DNA of 64,000 nt from Algoriphagus vanfongensis DSM 17529 (GTDB lineage: Bacteria > Bacteroidota > Bacteroidia > Cytophagales > Cyclobacteriaceae): NCBI RefSeq assembly GCF_000429465.1, contig NZ_KE386906.1, positions 357,646 through 421,645 of the forward strand, in the 5' to 3' direction. Positions 43,442 to 51,439 of this stretch are shown one piece after another; position 1 is the stretch's first letter; the number at the start of each line of letters is the position of its first letter. A program made the translations under genes and the position numbers. Under the pieces are notes generated by a model that saw nothing but the letters and a program-made list of their open reading frames with translations, had not been told where the DNA came from and did not search any database.

Positions 43442-43857
43442 GGTGTATTTTTGAAAAGATTGACATAATCGGATAAGCTTAAACCCATCCTGTTTGATGC
43501 GTTTTTATATTCTGGTGTATTTCTCAAAATCAATGATCATATATCCGGTATCCAGACCATCCAACAAAGGATGCTAAGCAAGTGGTTCATTAAATCCGCA
43601 TGATGCATTAGAAAATCTGCTTCGGACCTTTCCGCCGCGTTGGACAAAATCAGATACTACGCTTTACTTTTCGCTCTCCCCATAGCGATGCTATGCAGCT
43701 ATAAAGTGACTGATTTTCTTGCAGCTTGACTCCTTCCCGATATACGTCGGGACAGACAGCTACGAATCCAATGCAAAATCCGGGTTGAAGCTTAGACATA
43801 AAAGATAATTCTTTTCAGATTGTTTTTAAACCTGTCCTCAATAAACGGTCGTTTCCT
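43442..43857. other. Gene-free divergent intergenic region
   Basis: No gene is supported. It contains the palindrome TCCCGA-TATACG-TCGGGA (43735-43752), CTTCGGACC and GCAAAATCCGGGTTGAAG words typical of Bacteroidota intergenic repeats, and must contain the promoter of the minus-strand dehydrogenase, which I could not place. Confidence 0.5.
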
Positions 43858-43865
43858 TATTTTTG
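43858..43865 (+). promoter_or_regulatory. -7 box (TATTTTTG) 4 bases before the ABC-F start codon
   Basis: TATTTTTG matches TAnnTTTG and is followed by CGCC then ATG. A transcript start a few bases after the box would fall at the start codon, giving a leaderless or nearly leaderless mRNA. The same spacing occurs at 51428 and 54600. Confidence 0.5.
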
Positions 43866-43869
43866 CGCC

Positions 43870-45795
43870 ATGCTATCCATTTCCAACCTTTCTTACTTTA
43901 TCGGCGGTCGAGCCCTTTATGAAAATGCCAATCTCCACATCAAACCCAAAGACAAAATCGGTTTGGTGGGGCAAAATGGAACGGGAAAGTCTACGCTTCT
44001 AAAGATCATCAGTGGGGATTATCAGCCCAGCAGTGGTGAAGTGCAAAAAGCGAAAGACTGTACGATTGGCTTTCTTAATCAGGATTTGCTTTCCTATCAG
44101 TCAGATGACAGTATTTTGAATGTCGCACTGGAGGCTTTCAAAGAAACACTGGCCTTGCAGGATCAGATCGATGAGGTTTTGAAGCAGATGGAAACGGACC
44201 ATTCGGAAGAGATCATCAATAAACTGGCTCATCTCCAAGATCGCTTTGAAGCTCATGAAGGCTATACCATCAAAGCCAAAGCTGAGGAGGTATTGGAAGG
44301 AATTGGATTCAAAACGGAGGATTTACAAAAGCCCTTGCGTCAATTTTCAGGTGGCTGGAGAATGCGGGTCATGCTGGCAAAACTGCTTTTGGAAAAACCT
44401 TCTCTTTTGATGCTGGATGAGCCTACCAACCACCTGGATCTACCCTCTATCCAATGGGTAGAAAACTACCTCAAAACCTATGAAGGGGCAGTGATCGTAG
44501 TATCTCACGATCAGACTTTTCTGGATAATTGCATCTCCAGCACCGTGGAGGTCGCCAATCACAGCCTGACGCTCTATGCTGGTAATTATTCTTTCTACAA
44601 AGAAGAGAAAAAGGAGAGAATGGAAATCCAGCAAAATGCTTATGAAAATCAGCAGCAGATGATCAAGCAAACGGAGCGCTTTATCGAGCGCTTTCGTGCC
44701 AAAGCTTCCAAGTCCAACCAGGTGCAGTCCCGTATCAAAGCTCTGGATAGGATGGACCGGGTACACGAGGTAGTGGATGATGAGGTGACAGTGAACTTCA
44801 AGTTTAAGTTTTCTCAGAAATCCGGAAGGGATGTAGTCACACTGGAGCAGGTAGGCAAGTCTTATGGCGATTTGAAAATTCTCCAAAATACCACAGCCCG
44901 TATCGAGCGTGGGGATAAAATTGCCCTGATCGGAGCCAATGGAAAAGGGAAGTCCACTCTTCTGCGTATCATAGACGGATCAGAGAAAATCACAGGAAGT
45001 AGAACAGAGGGATATAATGTCATCAAAGCTTTTTTTGCCCAACATCAGTTGGAGGCATTGACTTTGGATAATGAGATCATCCAGGAAATGACACAGGCTG
45101 GGAGTGCCAAGACCGAAACTGAGTTGAGGAATGTCCTGGGTTGCTTTTTGTTTACCAATGATGATGTGTTCAAAAAGATCAAAGTTCTCTCTGGAGGAGA
45201 AAAATCAAGAGTTGCATTGGCGAAAACCTTGATTTCAGAGGCTAATTTTTTGCTTTTGGATGAGCCTACCAACCACCTTGACTTTCAGTCTGTCAATATT
45301 TTGATTCAGGCTTTGCAGCAGTATGAGGGTACATTCATCACGGTGTCGCACGACAGGCATTTTATCCGAGGCGTCGCCAATAAAATCTGGTACATAGAAG
45401 ATCATCAGATCAAAGAGTACCCAGGATCGTATGAAGAATATGAATTTTGGAGAAGCCAGCAAGCAGATGAGCCAAGCAAGCCAAAAGAAAAAGAGGTCAA
45501 AAAGGAGGAAAAGAAGCCGAGATCTGTGAATGACCCCGAGGTGCAGCAAGCTAAGAAGGAATTGAAGAAGCTCGAGTTTCAGCTTTCCAAATTGGAAGAA
45601 GAAGTAGAAAAGCTGGAAGGGAAACAAGCTAAGTTGGAAACAGAACTGGCTGATCCGGCTCTTTACTCTGATGAATCCAAAGCACAATCAGTTCAAGACA
45701 ATTACCAAACTGTCAAATCCCAACTGGATCAGAAAAATGGAGAGTGGGAAGAGCTGGTGGACAAGATTTCAGAATTGCAGGAAGTGATCGCCTGA
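43870..45795 (+). CDS. ABC-F family ATP-binding protein
   Basis: Soluble tandem ABC ATPase without membrane domains, of the ribosome-associated ABC-F class (YheS/Uup-like translation factors). First cassette: Walker A GQNGTGKSTL (about residue 36), signature SGGWRMRVMLAK, Walker B LLMLDEPTNHLD. Second: GANGKGKSTLL (about 357), SGGEKSRVALAK, LLLDEPTNHLD. The inter-domain linker (about residues 245-320) is charged and helical with RAKASKSNQVQSRIK, and a Lys/Glu-rich C-terminal coiled coil (about 550-641) follows. The 641-aa length suits this class. It is probably a housekeeping translation factor; antibiotic resistance is not implied. Confidence 0.93.
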   Translation: MLSISNLSYFIGGRALYENANLHIKPKDKIGLVGQNGTGKSTLLKIISGDYQPSSGEVQKAKDCTIGFLNQDLLSYQSDDSILNVALEAFKETLALQDQIDEVLKQMETDHSEEIINKLAHLQDRFEAHEGYTIKAKAEEVLEGIGFKTEDLQKPLRQFSGGWRMRVMLAKLLLEKPSLLMLDEPTNHLDLPSIQWVENYLKTYEGAVIVVSHDQTFLDNCISSTVEVANHSLTLYAGNYSFYKEEKKERMEIQQNAYENQQQMIKQTERFIERFRAKASKSNQVQSRIKALDRMDRVHEVVDDEVTVNFKFKFSQKSGRDVVTLEQVGKSYGDLKILQNTTARIERGDKIALIGANGKGKSTLLRIIDGSEKITGSRTEGYNVIKAFFAQHQLEALTLDNEIIQEMTQAGSAKTETELRNVLGCFLFTNDDVFKKIKVLSGGEKSRVALAKTLISEANFLLLDEPTNHLDFQSVNILIQALQQYEGTFITVSHDRHFIRGVANKIWYIEDHQIKEYPGSYEEYEFWRSQQADEPSKPKEKEVKKEEKKPRSVNDPEVQQAKKELKKLEFQLSKLEEEVEKLEGKQAKLETELADPALYSDESKAQSVQDNYQTVKSQLDQKNGEWEELVDKISELQEVIA

Positions 45796-45899
45796 TCTCT
45801 GTGGCTCATGTAACAAATCCTCTCTTCTAAAGCAGGAGAGAATGGAGGGATATGCTTTCGGTTTTGCAAATTTCTGTGCCTTTTTGCCTATTTTCAGCC

Positions 45900-47177
45900 A
45901 TGAAGTATTTGATTCTTTTTGTGTGCCTGAATACAGTTTTTGGCTTTGGTAATTTGATTAGGTCTCAGACTTTGGAAGATAAAGTCTATATGGATCACAT
46001 CCAGTCTGTACGTTTGTATCCGGTAGGAGAGCAGTATGATGATCAATTGAATGCACCGACTGTTTCTATTCGGGACCAAAGCTCACTGATGCTTTTGTTT
46101 GACGATTTGGCGTACGAACCCCAATTGTACACTGCAAAGTTGATTCATTGTGATGCGGATTGGCAAAAGTCTCAACTTAAGGACAATGATTTCCTGCTTT
46201 CTTTCAATGAATTCAATGTGCAGGACTTTGATTATTCTTCCAATACGAGGATTCCATTTATTCATTACTTTTTTGAAATACCCAAAGTGACCAAATCCGG
46301 TAACTATGTGATCAAAGTATATGCAGATCGGGATGAAGAAAAAGTGATTTTGACGAGGAAGTTTATGGTGTATGAGGAATTGTTTGCTGTGGGCGCATCT
46401 CTCGTGCCTCCTACCCAAAGTGCCGAAAGACAGACAAGTCAGCAGCTCAATGTGGTAGTCAATTATTCTCAGGGAGAAGTCACCAATCCTCAAGCGCAGA
46501 TCCGTGTAGTCATGCGTCAAAATCAGCGTTGGGATAATGCTAAGTTTCTAGAGAAGCCTACATTCTTGAATGAGGCTACGAAAACCATGCGTTTTGAGAA
46601 TTTTGATGGAGAAAATACATTTCAGGCAGGAAATGAATTTCGTTTTGTAGATCTGAGGTTTATGCGTGCCACAGGAGTCAATGTCGCTTCTGTGGAGGTA
46701 TTGCCGGATGTGATCTATGCCAAAGCTCAAGTAGATACGCCACGCCCTAGCTCGCCCTATTCTCAATATTTAGATCTTAATGGGCAATATTTGGTCTATA
46801 CAAATGATAGATTAGGTGGAGCCCCTGAGATAGAAAGTGAGTACATGTTGACTACGTTCTACTTTGCGATCCCTCAGCAGAGCGAGCCGGTTTATATTTT
46901 GGGTTCCATGACCGCTTGGGGGAAAAGCCCTGAGGCAAGATTGGTCTGGAATACTGATCTCAAAGTGTATGAGACGACCCTGCTACTCAAACAAGGCTGG
47001 TATGATTATCAGTATGGAGTCAAGAAAGGGGAGGTGTTTGAGACCTTGAGTTTTGAAGGAAGTCACTTCGAAACTGAAAATGAATACGAGGTTTTGGTTT
47101 ATTACAGGGCCTTGGGGTCTCGCTATGATCAATTGGTTGGATACGTGTATTTGCATCCCAATCGACGAAGGCTCTAA
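45900..47177 (+). CDS. Type IX secretion system plug protein (DUF5103)
   Basis: Exported protein of the DUF5103/T9SS plug family; in Flavobacterium the plug closes the SprA translocon on its extracellular/periplasmic face. A signal peptide (MKYLILFVCLNTVFGFGNLI) precedes conserved blocks: YMDHIQSVRLYPVGEQYD, LMLLFDDLAYEPQLYTAKLIHCDADWQ, FHYFFEIP-type and TKSGNYVIKVYADRD. Tandem Ig-like beta domains follow, and the C terminus includes YILGSMTAWGKSPEARL and QGWYDYQYGVKKG. ATG 45900 is chosen since the signal peptide starts there (425 aa). Its T9SS partners are not in the window. Confidence 0.88.
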   Translation: MKYLILFVCLNTVFGFGNLIRSQTLEDKVYMDHIQSVRLYPVGEQYDDQLNAPTVSIRDQSSLMLLFDDLAYEPQLYTAKLIHCDADWQKSQLKDNDFLLSFNEFNVQDFDYSSNTRIPFIHYFFEIPKVTKSGNYVIKVYADRDEEKVILTRKFMVYEELFAVGASLVPPTQSAERQTSQQLNVVVNYSQGEVTNPQAQIRVVMRQNQRWDNAKFLEKPTFLNEATKTMRFENFDGENTFQAGNEFRFVDLRFMRATGVNVASVEVLPDVIYAKAQVDTPRPSSPYSQYLDLNGQYLVYTNDRLGGAPEIESEYMLTTFYFAIPQQSEPVYILGSMTAWGKSPEARLVWNTDLKVYETTLLLKQGWYDYQYGVKKGEVFETLSFEGSHFETENEYEVLVYYRALGSRYDQLVGYVYLHPNRRRL

Positions 47178-47184
47178 AAAAAAA

Positions 47185-47210
47185 AACTCCCCGATCTGTA
47201 CCGGGGAGTT
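47185..47210 (-). terminator. Intrinsic terminator of the Cas6-like gene
   Basis: On the minus strand, AACTCCCCG / CGGGGAGTT (9 bp) encloses an 8-base loop and runs straight into eleven or more T residues. It lies 8 bases past the Cas6-like stop and between convergent genes. Confidence 0.93.
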
Positions 47211-47218
47211 ATTGTTGC

Positions 47219-48103
47219 TTAATCTTCTGAGCTTTGCTCTTCTTCTCCTTCTGTAGGAGCTACATTCTGTCTGACTCGCTCTGTAGGTCTGTAAGGAACA
47301 AAACCTTCTCTTTTGAATTTGTAAGTAGTGGTTCTGTTTCCTGATGGGTGATTAGCCAGATCCAACATACCAAATCCTTTGTGGGTGAAGGCTCCCAAGC
47401 CACACTTGAAGACAAAATCTTGTACTTCAGGAGCTGCATAGAGGGTGAATGGAAGGGTGTAACCTCTCACTTCATATTTCACATCCATGTCATAGACGGC
47501 ATAGATTCTCGCAAATTTCTTCTGCTGTTCTTTCAGTTTGTTGACATAGACCATGTCAGGCACTACCTGAAACTTGTAGAAGCTTTCCATTTGCTCTTGA
47601 GAATACCATCCGGATCTCTCCATACGGGTCAGAGTGGATTCATACAATAGATCGGAGAATTCATCACTGTCTGGGCTGATGAATCTTTTTCCTGCTTCCT
47701 CGTTGAATGCAGGAGTGATCAATACCAAGGGGGAGATACAAACGAATTTGTTTGAAGTCTCCAACTCAGGTTCTACTTCCAATTCCGTATACTCAGGAGA
47801 GAGAATCAAGTTCCCCAATTCAATTTTCGGAGTTGCAAAAACCTGCTCTAGCAAGTAGTCCAAAAACTCTTCGCTCTGGGAAGAGAGGACTAAGGTGACC
47901 AAGCTAGAATAGTAATGCAAACCGCTTCTGCTCACTTTCGTCTGGCCTTTGAGACCAGAGAAATTGAAGTAATTGTAATTGAAGAATTCTTCTCTACCTC
48001 CTTTGACAATCAGTCCTTTGAGAAACTGCGCCAAGATGTATTGGTGATGGAAAGGCAAATAAGAACCTTTGTTCTTTAACGAAAATATTAGTCTTACTCT
48101 CAC
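47219..48103 (-). CDS. cas6: Orphan Cas6-family CRISPR RNA endoribonuclease-like protein
   Basis: RAMP-fold protein resembling Cas6, which cleaves CRISPR repeat RNA. The opening MRVRLIFSLKNKGSYLPFHHQYILAQFL matches Cas6 (shown: beta strand RVRLIFSL, then LPFHHQYILAQFL). FNYNYFNFSGLKG resembles the Cas6 F-x-LFTFS-x-L strand, and the C-terminal G-rich loop is KCGLGAFTHKGFGMLDL (about residues 232-248). The usual LHxxG histidine near residue 40 is absent (LIVKGGREEF); His19/His20 are the only N-terminal histidines. It is 294 aa with an acidic tail. Start GTG 48103. It lies 97 bases after ychF. No array or other cas gene is present, so the role is open. Confidence 0.8.
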   Translation of the reverse strand: MRVRLIFSLKNKGSYLPFHHQYILAQFLKGLIVKGGREEFFNYNYFNFSGLKGQTKVSRSGLHYYSSLVTLVLSSQSEEFLDYLLEQVFATPKIELGNLILSPEYTELEVEPELETSNKFVCISPLVLITPAFNEEAGKRFISPDSDEFSDLLYESTLTRMERSGWYSQEQMESFYKFQVVPDMVYVNKLKEQQKKFARIYAVYDMDVKYEVRGYTLPFTLYAAPEVQDFVFKCGLGAFTHKGFGMLDLANHPSGNRTTTYKFKREGFVPYRPTERVRQNVAPTEGEEEQSSED

Positions 48104-48200
48104 GGTGTTTTAAAAATAATGAGACAATAATTAAGGAAAATAGGTAACGTTTTTTGGGTGAATAAACAGAGGCAAAATTACATTTATTTTTGAAAAAACG

Positions 48201-49298
48201 TTAAACGTTGAACCTAAAATGCATAATATCCCCGTCTTTTACAATATATTCTTTCCCTTCTATGGCGATTTTCCCATTTTCTCTACATCCAGCCTCGGTC
48301 TTAAACTGTTGGTAATCGGCTAGTTTGATGACCTCAGCTTTGATAAATCCACGCTCGAAATCAGTGTGAATTACCCCCGCTGCCTGCGGTGCTTTCCAGC
48401 CCTTTTTGATCGTCCAGGCTCTGACTTCCTGTACGCCTGCTGTGAAATAGGTGATAAGATCCAGCAATGAATAGGCGGCAGAAATCAATTTGTTGAGCCC
48501 ACTTTCTTCTAGGCCATATTCCCCAAGAAATAGTTCGATTTCCTCAGGATCGTCAAATTCGGCTATTTGAGATTCGATTGCTGCACATAGGATGATTACT
48601 TCAGCATTCTCCTCTTTAACCTTTTCTTTCAATGCTTCAACGTATTTGTTGCCCTCAAGGATACTGTTTTCATCCACATTGGCTACGTAGAGCACCGGTT
48701 TGATCGTTAAAAGATGCAAATCTCTGACAGCCTCCAAGTCTTCTTTCTCTACATCCACAGCACGTGCGTTGAGCCCAGACTTAATCCCCTCTTTGAATTT
48801 CAATAAGGTCTCCAGATCTTTTTTGGCTTTTGCATCACCTGATTTGGCAACCTTCTCGATTCTCAGGATTTTCTTATCGATAGATTCCAAATCTTTCAAT
48901 TGGAGCTCCGTATCGATCACTTCCTTGTCAAAAATAGGGTCTACACTGCCAGCGACGTGAACGATATTATCATCTTCAAAACATCTGACTACGTGTATGA
49001 TCGCGTCTACTTCCCGGATGTTTGCGAGAAATTTATTTCCCAGTCCCTCTCCCTTGGAAGCACCTTTGACCAATCCGGCGATATCGACAAATTCGATCAC
49101 GGTAGGAAGTACTTTGTGAGGATTGACGAGTTGCTCCAAGATTTGCAATCTCTTGTCCGGAACAGTCACCACGCCTACATTAGGCTCGATGGTACAAAAA
49201 GGAAAATTCGCTGCTTCAGCTTTTGCACTGGAAATTGCATTGAACAAAGTGGACTTGCCGACGTTTGGAAGTCCTACGATGCCACATTGTAAGGCCAT
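48201..49298 (-). CDS. ychF: Redox-regulated ATPase YchF (Obg family)
   Basis: Universally conserved P-loop NTPase of the Obg/YchF group that prefers ATP and binds ribosomes. G1 is GLPNVGKSTLFNAI at residues 8-21, followed by the switch region NFPFCTIEPNVGVV, G3 DIAGLVKGASKGEGLGN, and NVDEN in place of the GTPase NKxD, as in YchF. The C-terminal TGS domain holds FERGFIKAEVI and GKEYIVKDGDIMHFRFNV. It is 365 aa, full length. Its ATG overlaps the upstream AI-2E permease stop as TAATG, so the two are coupled. Confidence 0.97.
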   Translation of the reverse strand: MALQCGIVGLPNVGKSTLFNAISSAKAEAANFPFCTIEPNVGVVTVPDKRLQILEQLVNPHKVLPTVIEFVDIAGLVKGASKGEGLGNKFLANIREVDAIIHVVRCFEDDNIVHVAGSVDPIFDKEVIDTELQLKDLESIDKKILRIEKVAKSGDAKAKKDLETLLKFKEGIKSGLNARAVDVEKEDLEAVRDLHLLTIKPVLYVANVDENSILEGNKYVEALKEKVKEENAEVIILCAAIESQIAEFDDPEEIELFLGEYGLEESGLNKLISAAYSLLDLITYFTAGVQEVRAWTIKKGWKAPQAAGVIHTDFERGFIKAEVIKLADYQQFKTEAGCRENGKIAIEGKEYIVKDGDIMHFRFNV

Positions 49299-50392
49299 TA
49301 ATTCGAAGTTTTTATTTTAAATATTCTGTAGGATTTATACCCTTGGTAGAACTCCATCACTGAAACCCTAAAAATGGTGTAAACCGGAATGGCAAAAATC
49401 ATCCCTAAGACACCGGCGATTTTTGCACCGGCAAAGATAACAACAAATATTTCAAGGGGATGTGCTTTTACAGATTTAGAAAAGATCAAAGGCTGCAAAA
49501 CAATGTTGTCAGTCACCTGCACAACCGCAAAAACAGATAAAATCTTGATCAAAAGGTAAGTGAACTCATTGCTATCGGCAAAATTGCCTGTAGAGATTCC
49601 AACGATGATTCCAAAGGTGGCTCCCAGGATAGGTCCCGCATAGGGAATCAAATTGGCAAAAGCAGCAAACAGGGCGATAGTCAAGGCGTAGTCCACTCCC
49701 AATATTCCTAAGCCTATACTCGCAATAGAGAATATTGCCAAAATTTGAAGAAAAAGTCCGGTTAGGTAGTTGGAGAGAAGTCGCTCCACCTTGGAGAAAG
49801 TGGCCACAGACAGCTCAAAATAGGGGTTGGGAATCAGATGAAGAAAGTTTCTTCTCAACAATCCATTTTCCAACAAAAGGAAGAATGTAATAAATGCTAC
49901 CGCCATCAGTCCTATAAAAAAGGTGCTGGCTGTGTTGATGACCTGACTTAGGAAGTTTCCAAAATCAAACCCCGCAATCATGGAGATAAAATTGTTTTTC
50001 AGCTCATCAAACAGGTAGCCTGGCTCCGAATCCATCAGTCGATGCTTCAGTAGCCAGTCTTCCAGCCGCACTACCGGGATCTTGATCTGCTCGTAGATGC
50101 TTTCCAGATCTAGATTGCTGAGGATGATCACCTGATTATTGATCAGTGGGAAGAATAAAAGTCCCAGTGATACCAAAAGCAAAATAATAGCGGTGTAGGA
50201 GATAAGGATAGCGGACCATCTTGGGATATGCTGTCCCAAGACATGGAAATCATTGAGTCGATTGGTCAAGGGTCTCAGCAGTGCTGCCAAGATCATGGAG
50301 AGGATCAGGTATGCAGATATATTGGAAAAGTACCAGCCAAACAGTACAAAGGCCCCGATTATCAGAAATAGATATAGAAAAAACCGCTGCAT
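49298..50392 (-). CDS. AI-2E family transporter (first copy)
   Basis: Polytopic inner-membrane protein of the AI-2 exporter (TqsA/YdiK, PF01594) family, with about 8 hydrophobic helices. Typical features are the paired N-terminal helices FLYLFLIIGAFVLFGWYF, the central soluble helical region (about residues 80-140), and the C-terminal NLIPYAGPILGATFGIIVG and DNIVLQPLIFSKSVKAHPLEIF blocks. It has 364 aa. The substrate is not established for most members; it could export a signal or an ion. Coupled to ychF by TAATG. A paralog lies at 59809. Confidence 0.9.
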   Translation of the reverse strand: MQRFFLYLFLIIGAFVLFGWYFSNISAYLILSMILAALLRPLTNRLNDFHVLGQHIPRWSAILISYTAIILLLVSLGLLFFPLINNQVIILSNLDLESIYEQIKIPVVRLEDWLLKHRLMDSEPGYLFDELKNNFISMIAGFDFGNFLSQVINTASTFFIGLMAVAFITFFLLLENGLLRRNFLHLIPNPYFELSVATFSKVERLLSNYLTGLFLQILAIFSIASIGLGILGVDYALTIALFAAFANLIPYAGPILGATFGIIVGISTGNFADSNEFTYLLIKILSVFAVVQVTDNIVLQPLIFSKSVKAHPLEIFVVIFAGAKIAGVLGMIFAIPVYTIFRVSVMEFYQGYKSYRIFKIKTSN

Positions 50393-50406
50393 AGAACAAA
50401 TGGAAA

Positions 50407-50425
50407 AGGAGGCCTCAAGCCTCCT
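50407..50425 (-). terminator. Terminator after the DUF3276 gene
   Basis: On the minus strand, AGGAGGC-TTGAG-GCCTCCT is followed by TTTCC. It sits between the DUF3276 stop and the AI-2E start on the same strand. The T run is short, so termination may be partial. Confidence 0.65.
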
Positions 50426-50468
50426 CTAATATACTGTTTTCAGAATGTAATCCGATTTGAAACCGGGC

Positions 50469-50801
50469 TTATTCCCATCTCAATTCGTTTCTGTTGTATT
50501 CGTCTTCTGACTCTTCCTGCTCATATTGCTCAAAATCATGCTCAGGCATCAAGTCTGTTTTGATATAGTCCACCGACTCATTGAGTGCTTCTACAAATTT
50601 GAAAAAGTCCTCTTTGTACAAGAAGATTTTATGCTTTTCGTAGGTGAAGTTATCTCCATTTACTTTTCTCTTACTTTCTGTAATAGTCAGGTAGTAATCG
50701 TTGGAGCGGGTAGATTTGATATCGAAAAAATAAGTTCTCTTTCCTGCTTTTACTTTTTTGGAGAATATTTCATCTCGGTCATAGCCTCTTCGATCTTCCA
50801 C
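50469..50801 (-). CDS. DUF3276 (PUR-alpha-like) protein
   Basis: Small Bacteroidota/spirochaete-type protein of the PUR-alpha-like nucleic-acid-binding family. The core KKVKAGKRTYFFDIKSTRSNDYYLTITESKR (shown: KAGKRTYFFDIKSTRSNDYY) is the conserved beta-rich PUR repeat, with HKIFLYKEDFFKFVEALNE following. The last 25 residues are very acidic. It has 110 aa. Start is GTG 50801; no in-frame ATG precedes the conserved part. Members probably bind single-stranded DNA or RNA; the cellular job is not settled. Confidence 0.85.
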   Translation of the reverse strand: MEDRRGYDRDEIFSKKVKAGKRTYFFDIKSTRSNDYYLTITESKRKVNGDNFTYEKHKIFLYKEDFFKFVEALNESVDYIKTDLMPEHDFEQYEQEESEDEYNRNELRWE

Positions 50802-50945
50802 AATTCGTTTTGGTTTAATGTGCTGGGGTTACTATTTGAAAACTAAGATAGCATAATTCAATTTTAGATTTCAAATAGAAATTCGAATATTTTTTGAAAA
50901 AACAGTAGAGAATTTGTGTTTCGCTTAAAAAGTCAAAAATGGATA

Positions 50946-50971
50946 TAAAAAAAAGCGGATAAACCGCCTTC
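50946..50971 (-). terminator. Terminator of the ferredoxin gene
   Basis: On the minus strand, GGCGG-TTTAT-CCGC(T) forms a short GC stem extended by A-T and wobble pairs into a run of eight T, directly after the ferredoxin stop codon. Confidence 0.75.
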
Positions 50972-50972
50972 T

Positions 50973-51320
50973 TTATTCTCCGTGCAAAAATGCTTTTTTT
51001 GCCATCAGTTCTTCTTCAGTTTCAGGATGATCCGGGTCATCCACACAGCAGTCTACCGGACATACGGCAGCACACTGCGGCTCTTCATGAAAGCCATTGC
51101 ACTCGGTGCATTTCGCCGTCACGATGTAGTAAAACTCATCAGAGACAGGCTCTTGACTTTCGTTGCCATCTACTACAGTACCATCCTCAAGCGTTACCTC
51201 TTGCAAGGATGTTCCTCCAGCCCAGGTCCACTCGATTCCGCCTTCATAGATTGCAGTGTTTGGACATTCTGGTTCGCATGCACCACAATTGATGCATTCG
51301 TCTGTGATCATTATCGCCAT
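50973..51320 (-). CDS. 4Fe-4S dicluster ferredoxin
   Basis: Low-potential electron carrier with two [4Fe-4S] clusters. Cluster I: CINCGACEPECPN near the N terminus. Cluster II: CTECNGFHEEPQCAAVCPVD, with the longer CxxC-x8-C-x3-CP spacing seen in the Bacteroidota/alphaproteobacterial YfhL-like (Alvin-type) ferredoxins. An acidic insert (about residues 25-65) separates them. ATG 51320 (MAIMITDEC) is used rather than TTG 51326. It has 115 aa. Divergent from the acyl-CoA reductase gene, with its own well-formed promoter. Confidence 0.93.
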   Translation of the reverse strand: MAIMITDECINCGACEPECPNTAIYEGGIEWTWAGGTSLQEVTLEDGTVVDGNESQEPVSDEFYYIVTAKCTECNGFHEEPQCAAVCPVDCCVDDPDHPETEEELMAKKAFLHGE

Positions 51321-51337
51321 AAACAAAGTATTTGTTT

Positions 51338-51368
51338 CAAAATTACTAAGCGAAACCTAGACCCACAA
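51338..51368 (-). promoter_or_regulatory. Promoter of the ferredoxin gene
   Basis: On the minus strand, TTG (51368-51366), 20 bases, then TAATTTTG (51345-51338). This fits the Bacteroidota pattern of a TTG -33 element and TAnnTTTG -7 element 17-23 bases apart, giving a leader of roughly 10-15 bases. Confidence 0.65.
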
Positions 51369-51427
51369 TAAAAAGTTGTCATACTAACTAATTTATAATA
51401 ATTCTTATTTCAGTCTCCAGAAACTGA

Positions 51428-51435
51428 TAAATTTG
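51428..51435 (+). promoter_or_regulatory. -7 box (TAAATTTG) 4 bases before the acyl-CoA reductase start
   Basis: TAAATTTG is followed by CAGC and ATG 51440. As at 43858 and 54600, the predicted transcript start falls at or within a few bases of the start codon. Confidence 0.5.
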
Positions 51436-51439
51436 CAGC

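Noticed and set aside
44440..45687. Antisense frames of about 150 codons within the ABC-F gene
   Set aside because: They arise from the codon pattern of the plus-strand gene and have no recognisable motif.
43870..45795. Antibiotic-resistance ABC-F protein
   Set aside because: Sequence features fit the general YheS/Uup-like translation-factor group. Nothing visible points to a resistance subfamily or a mobile context.
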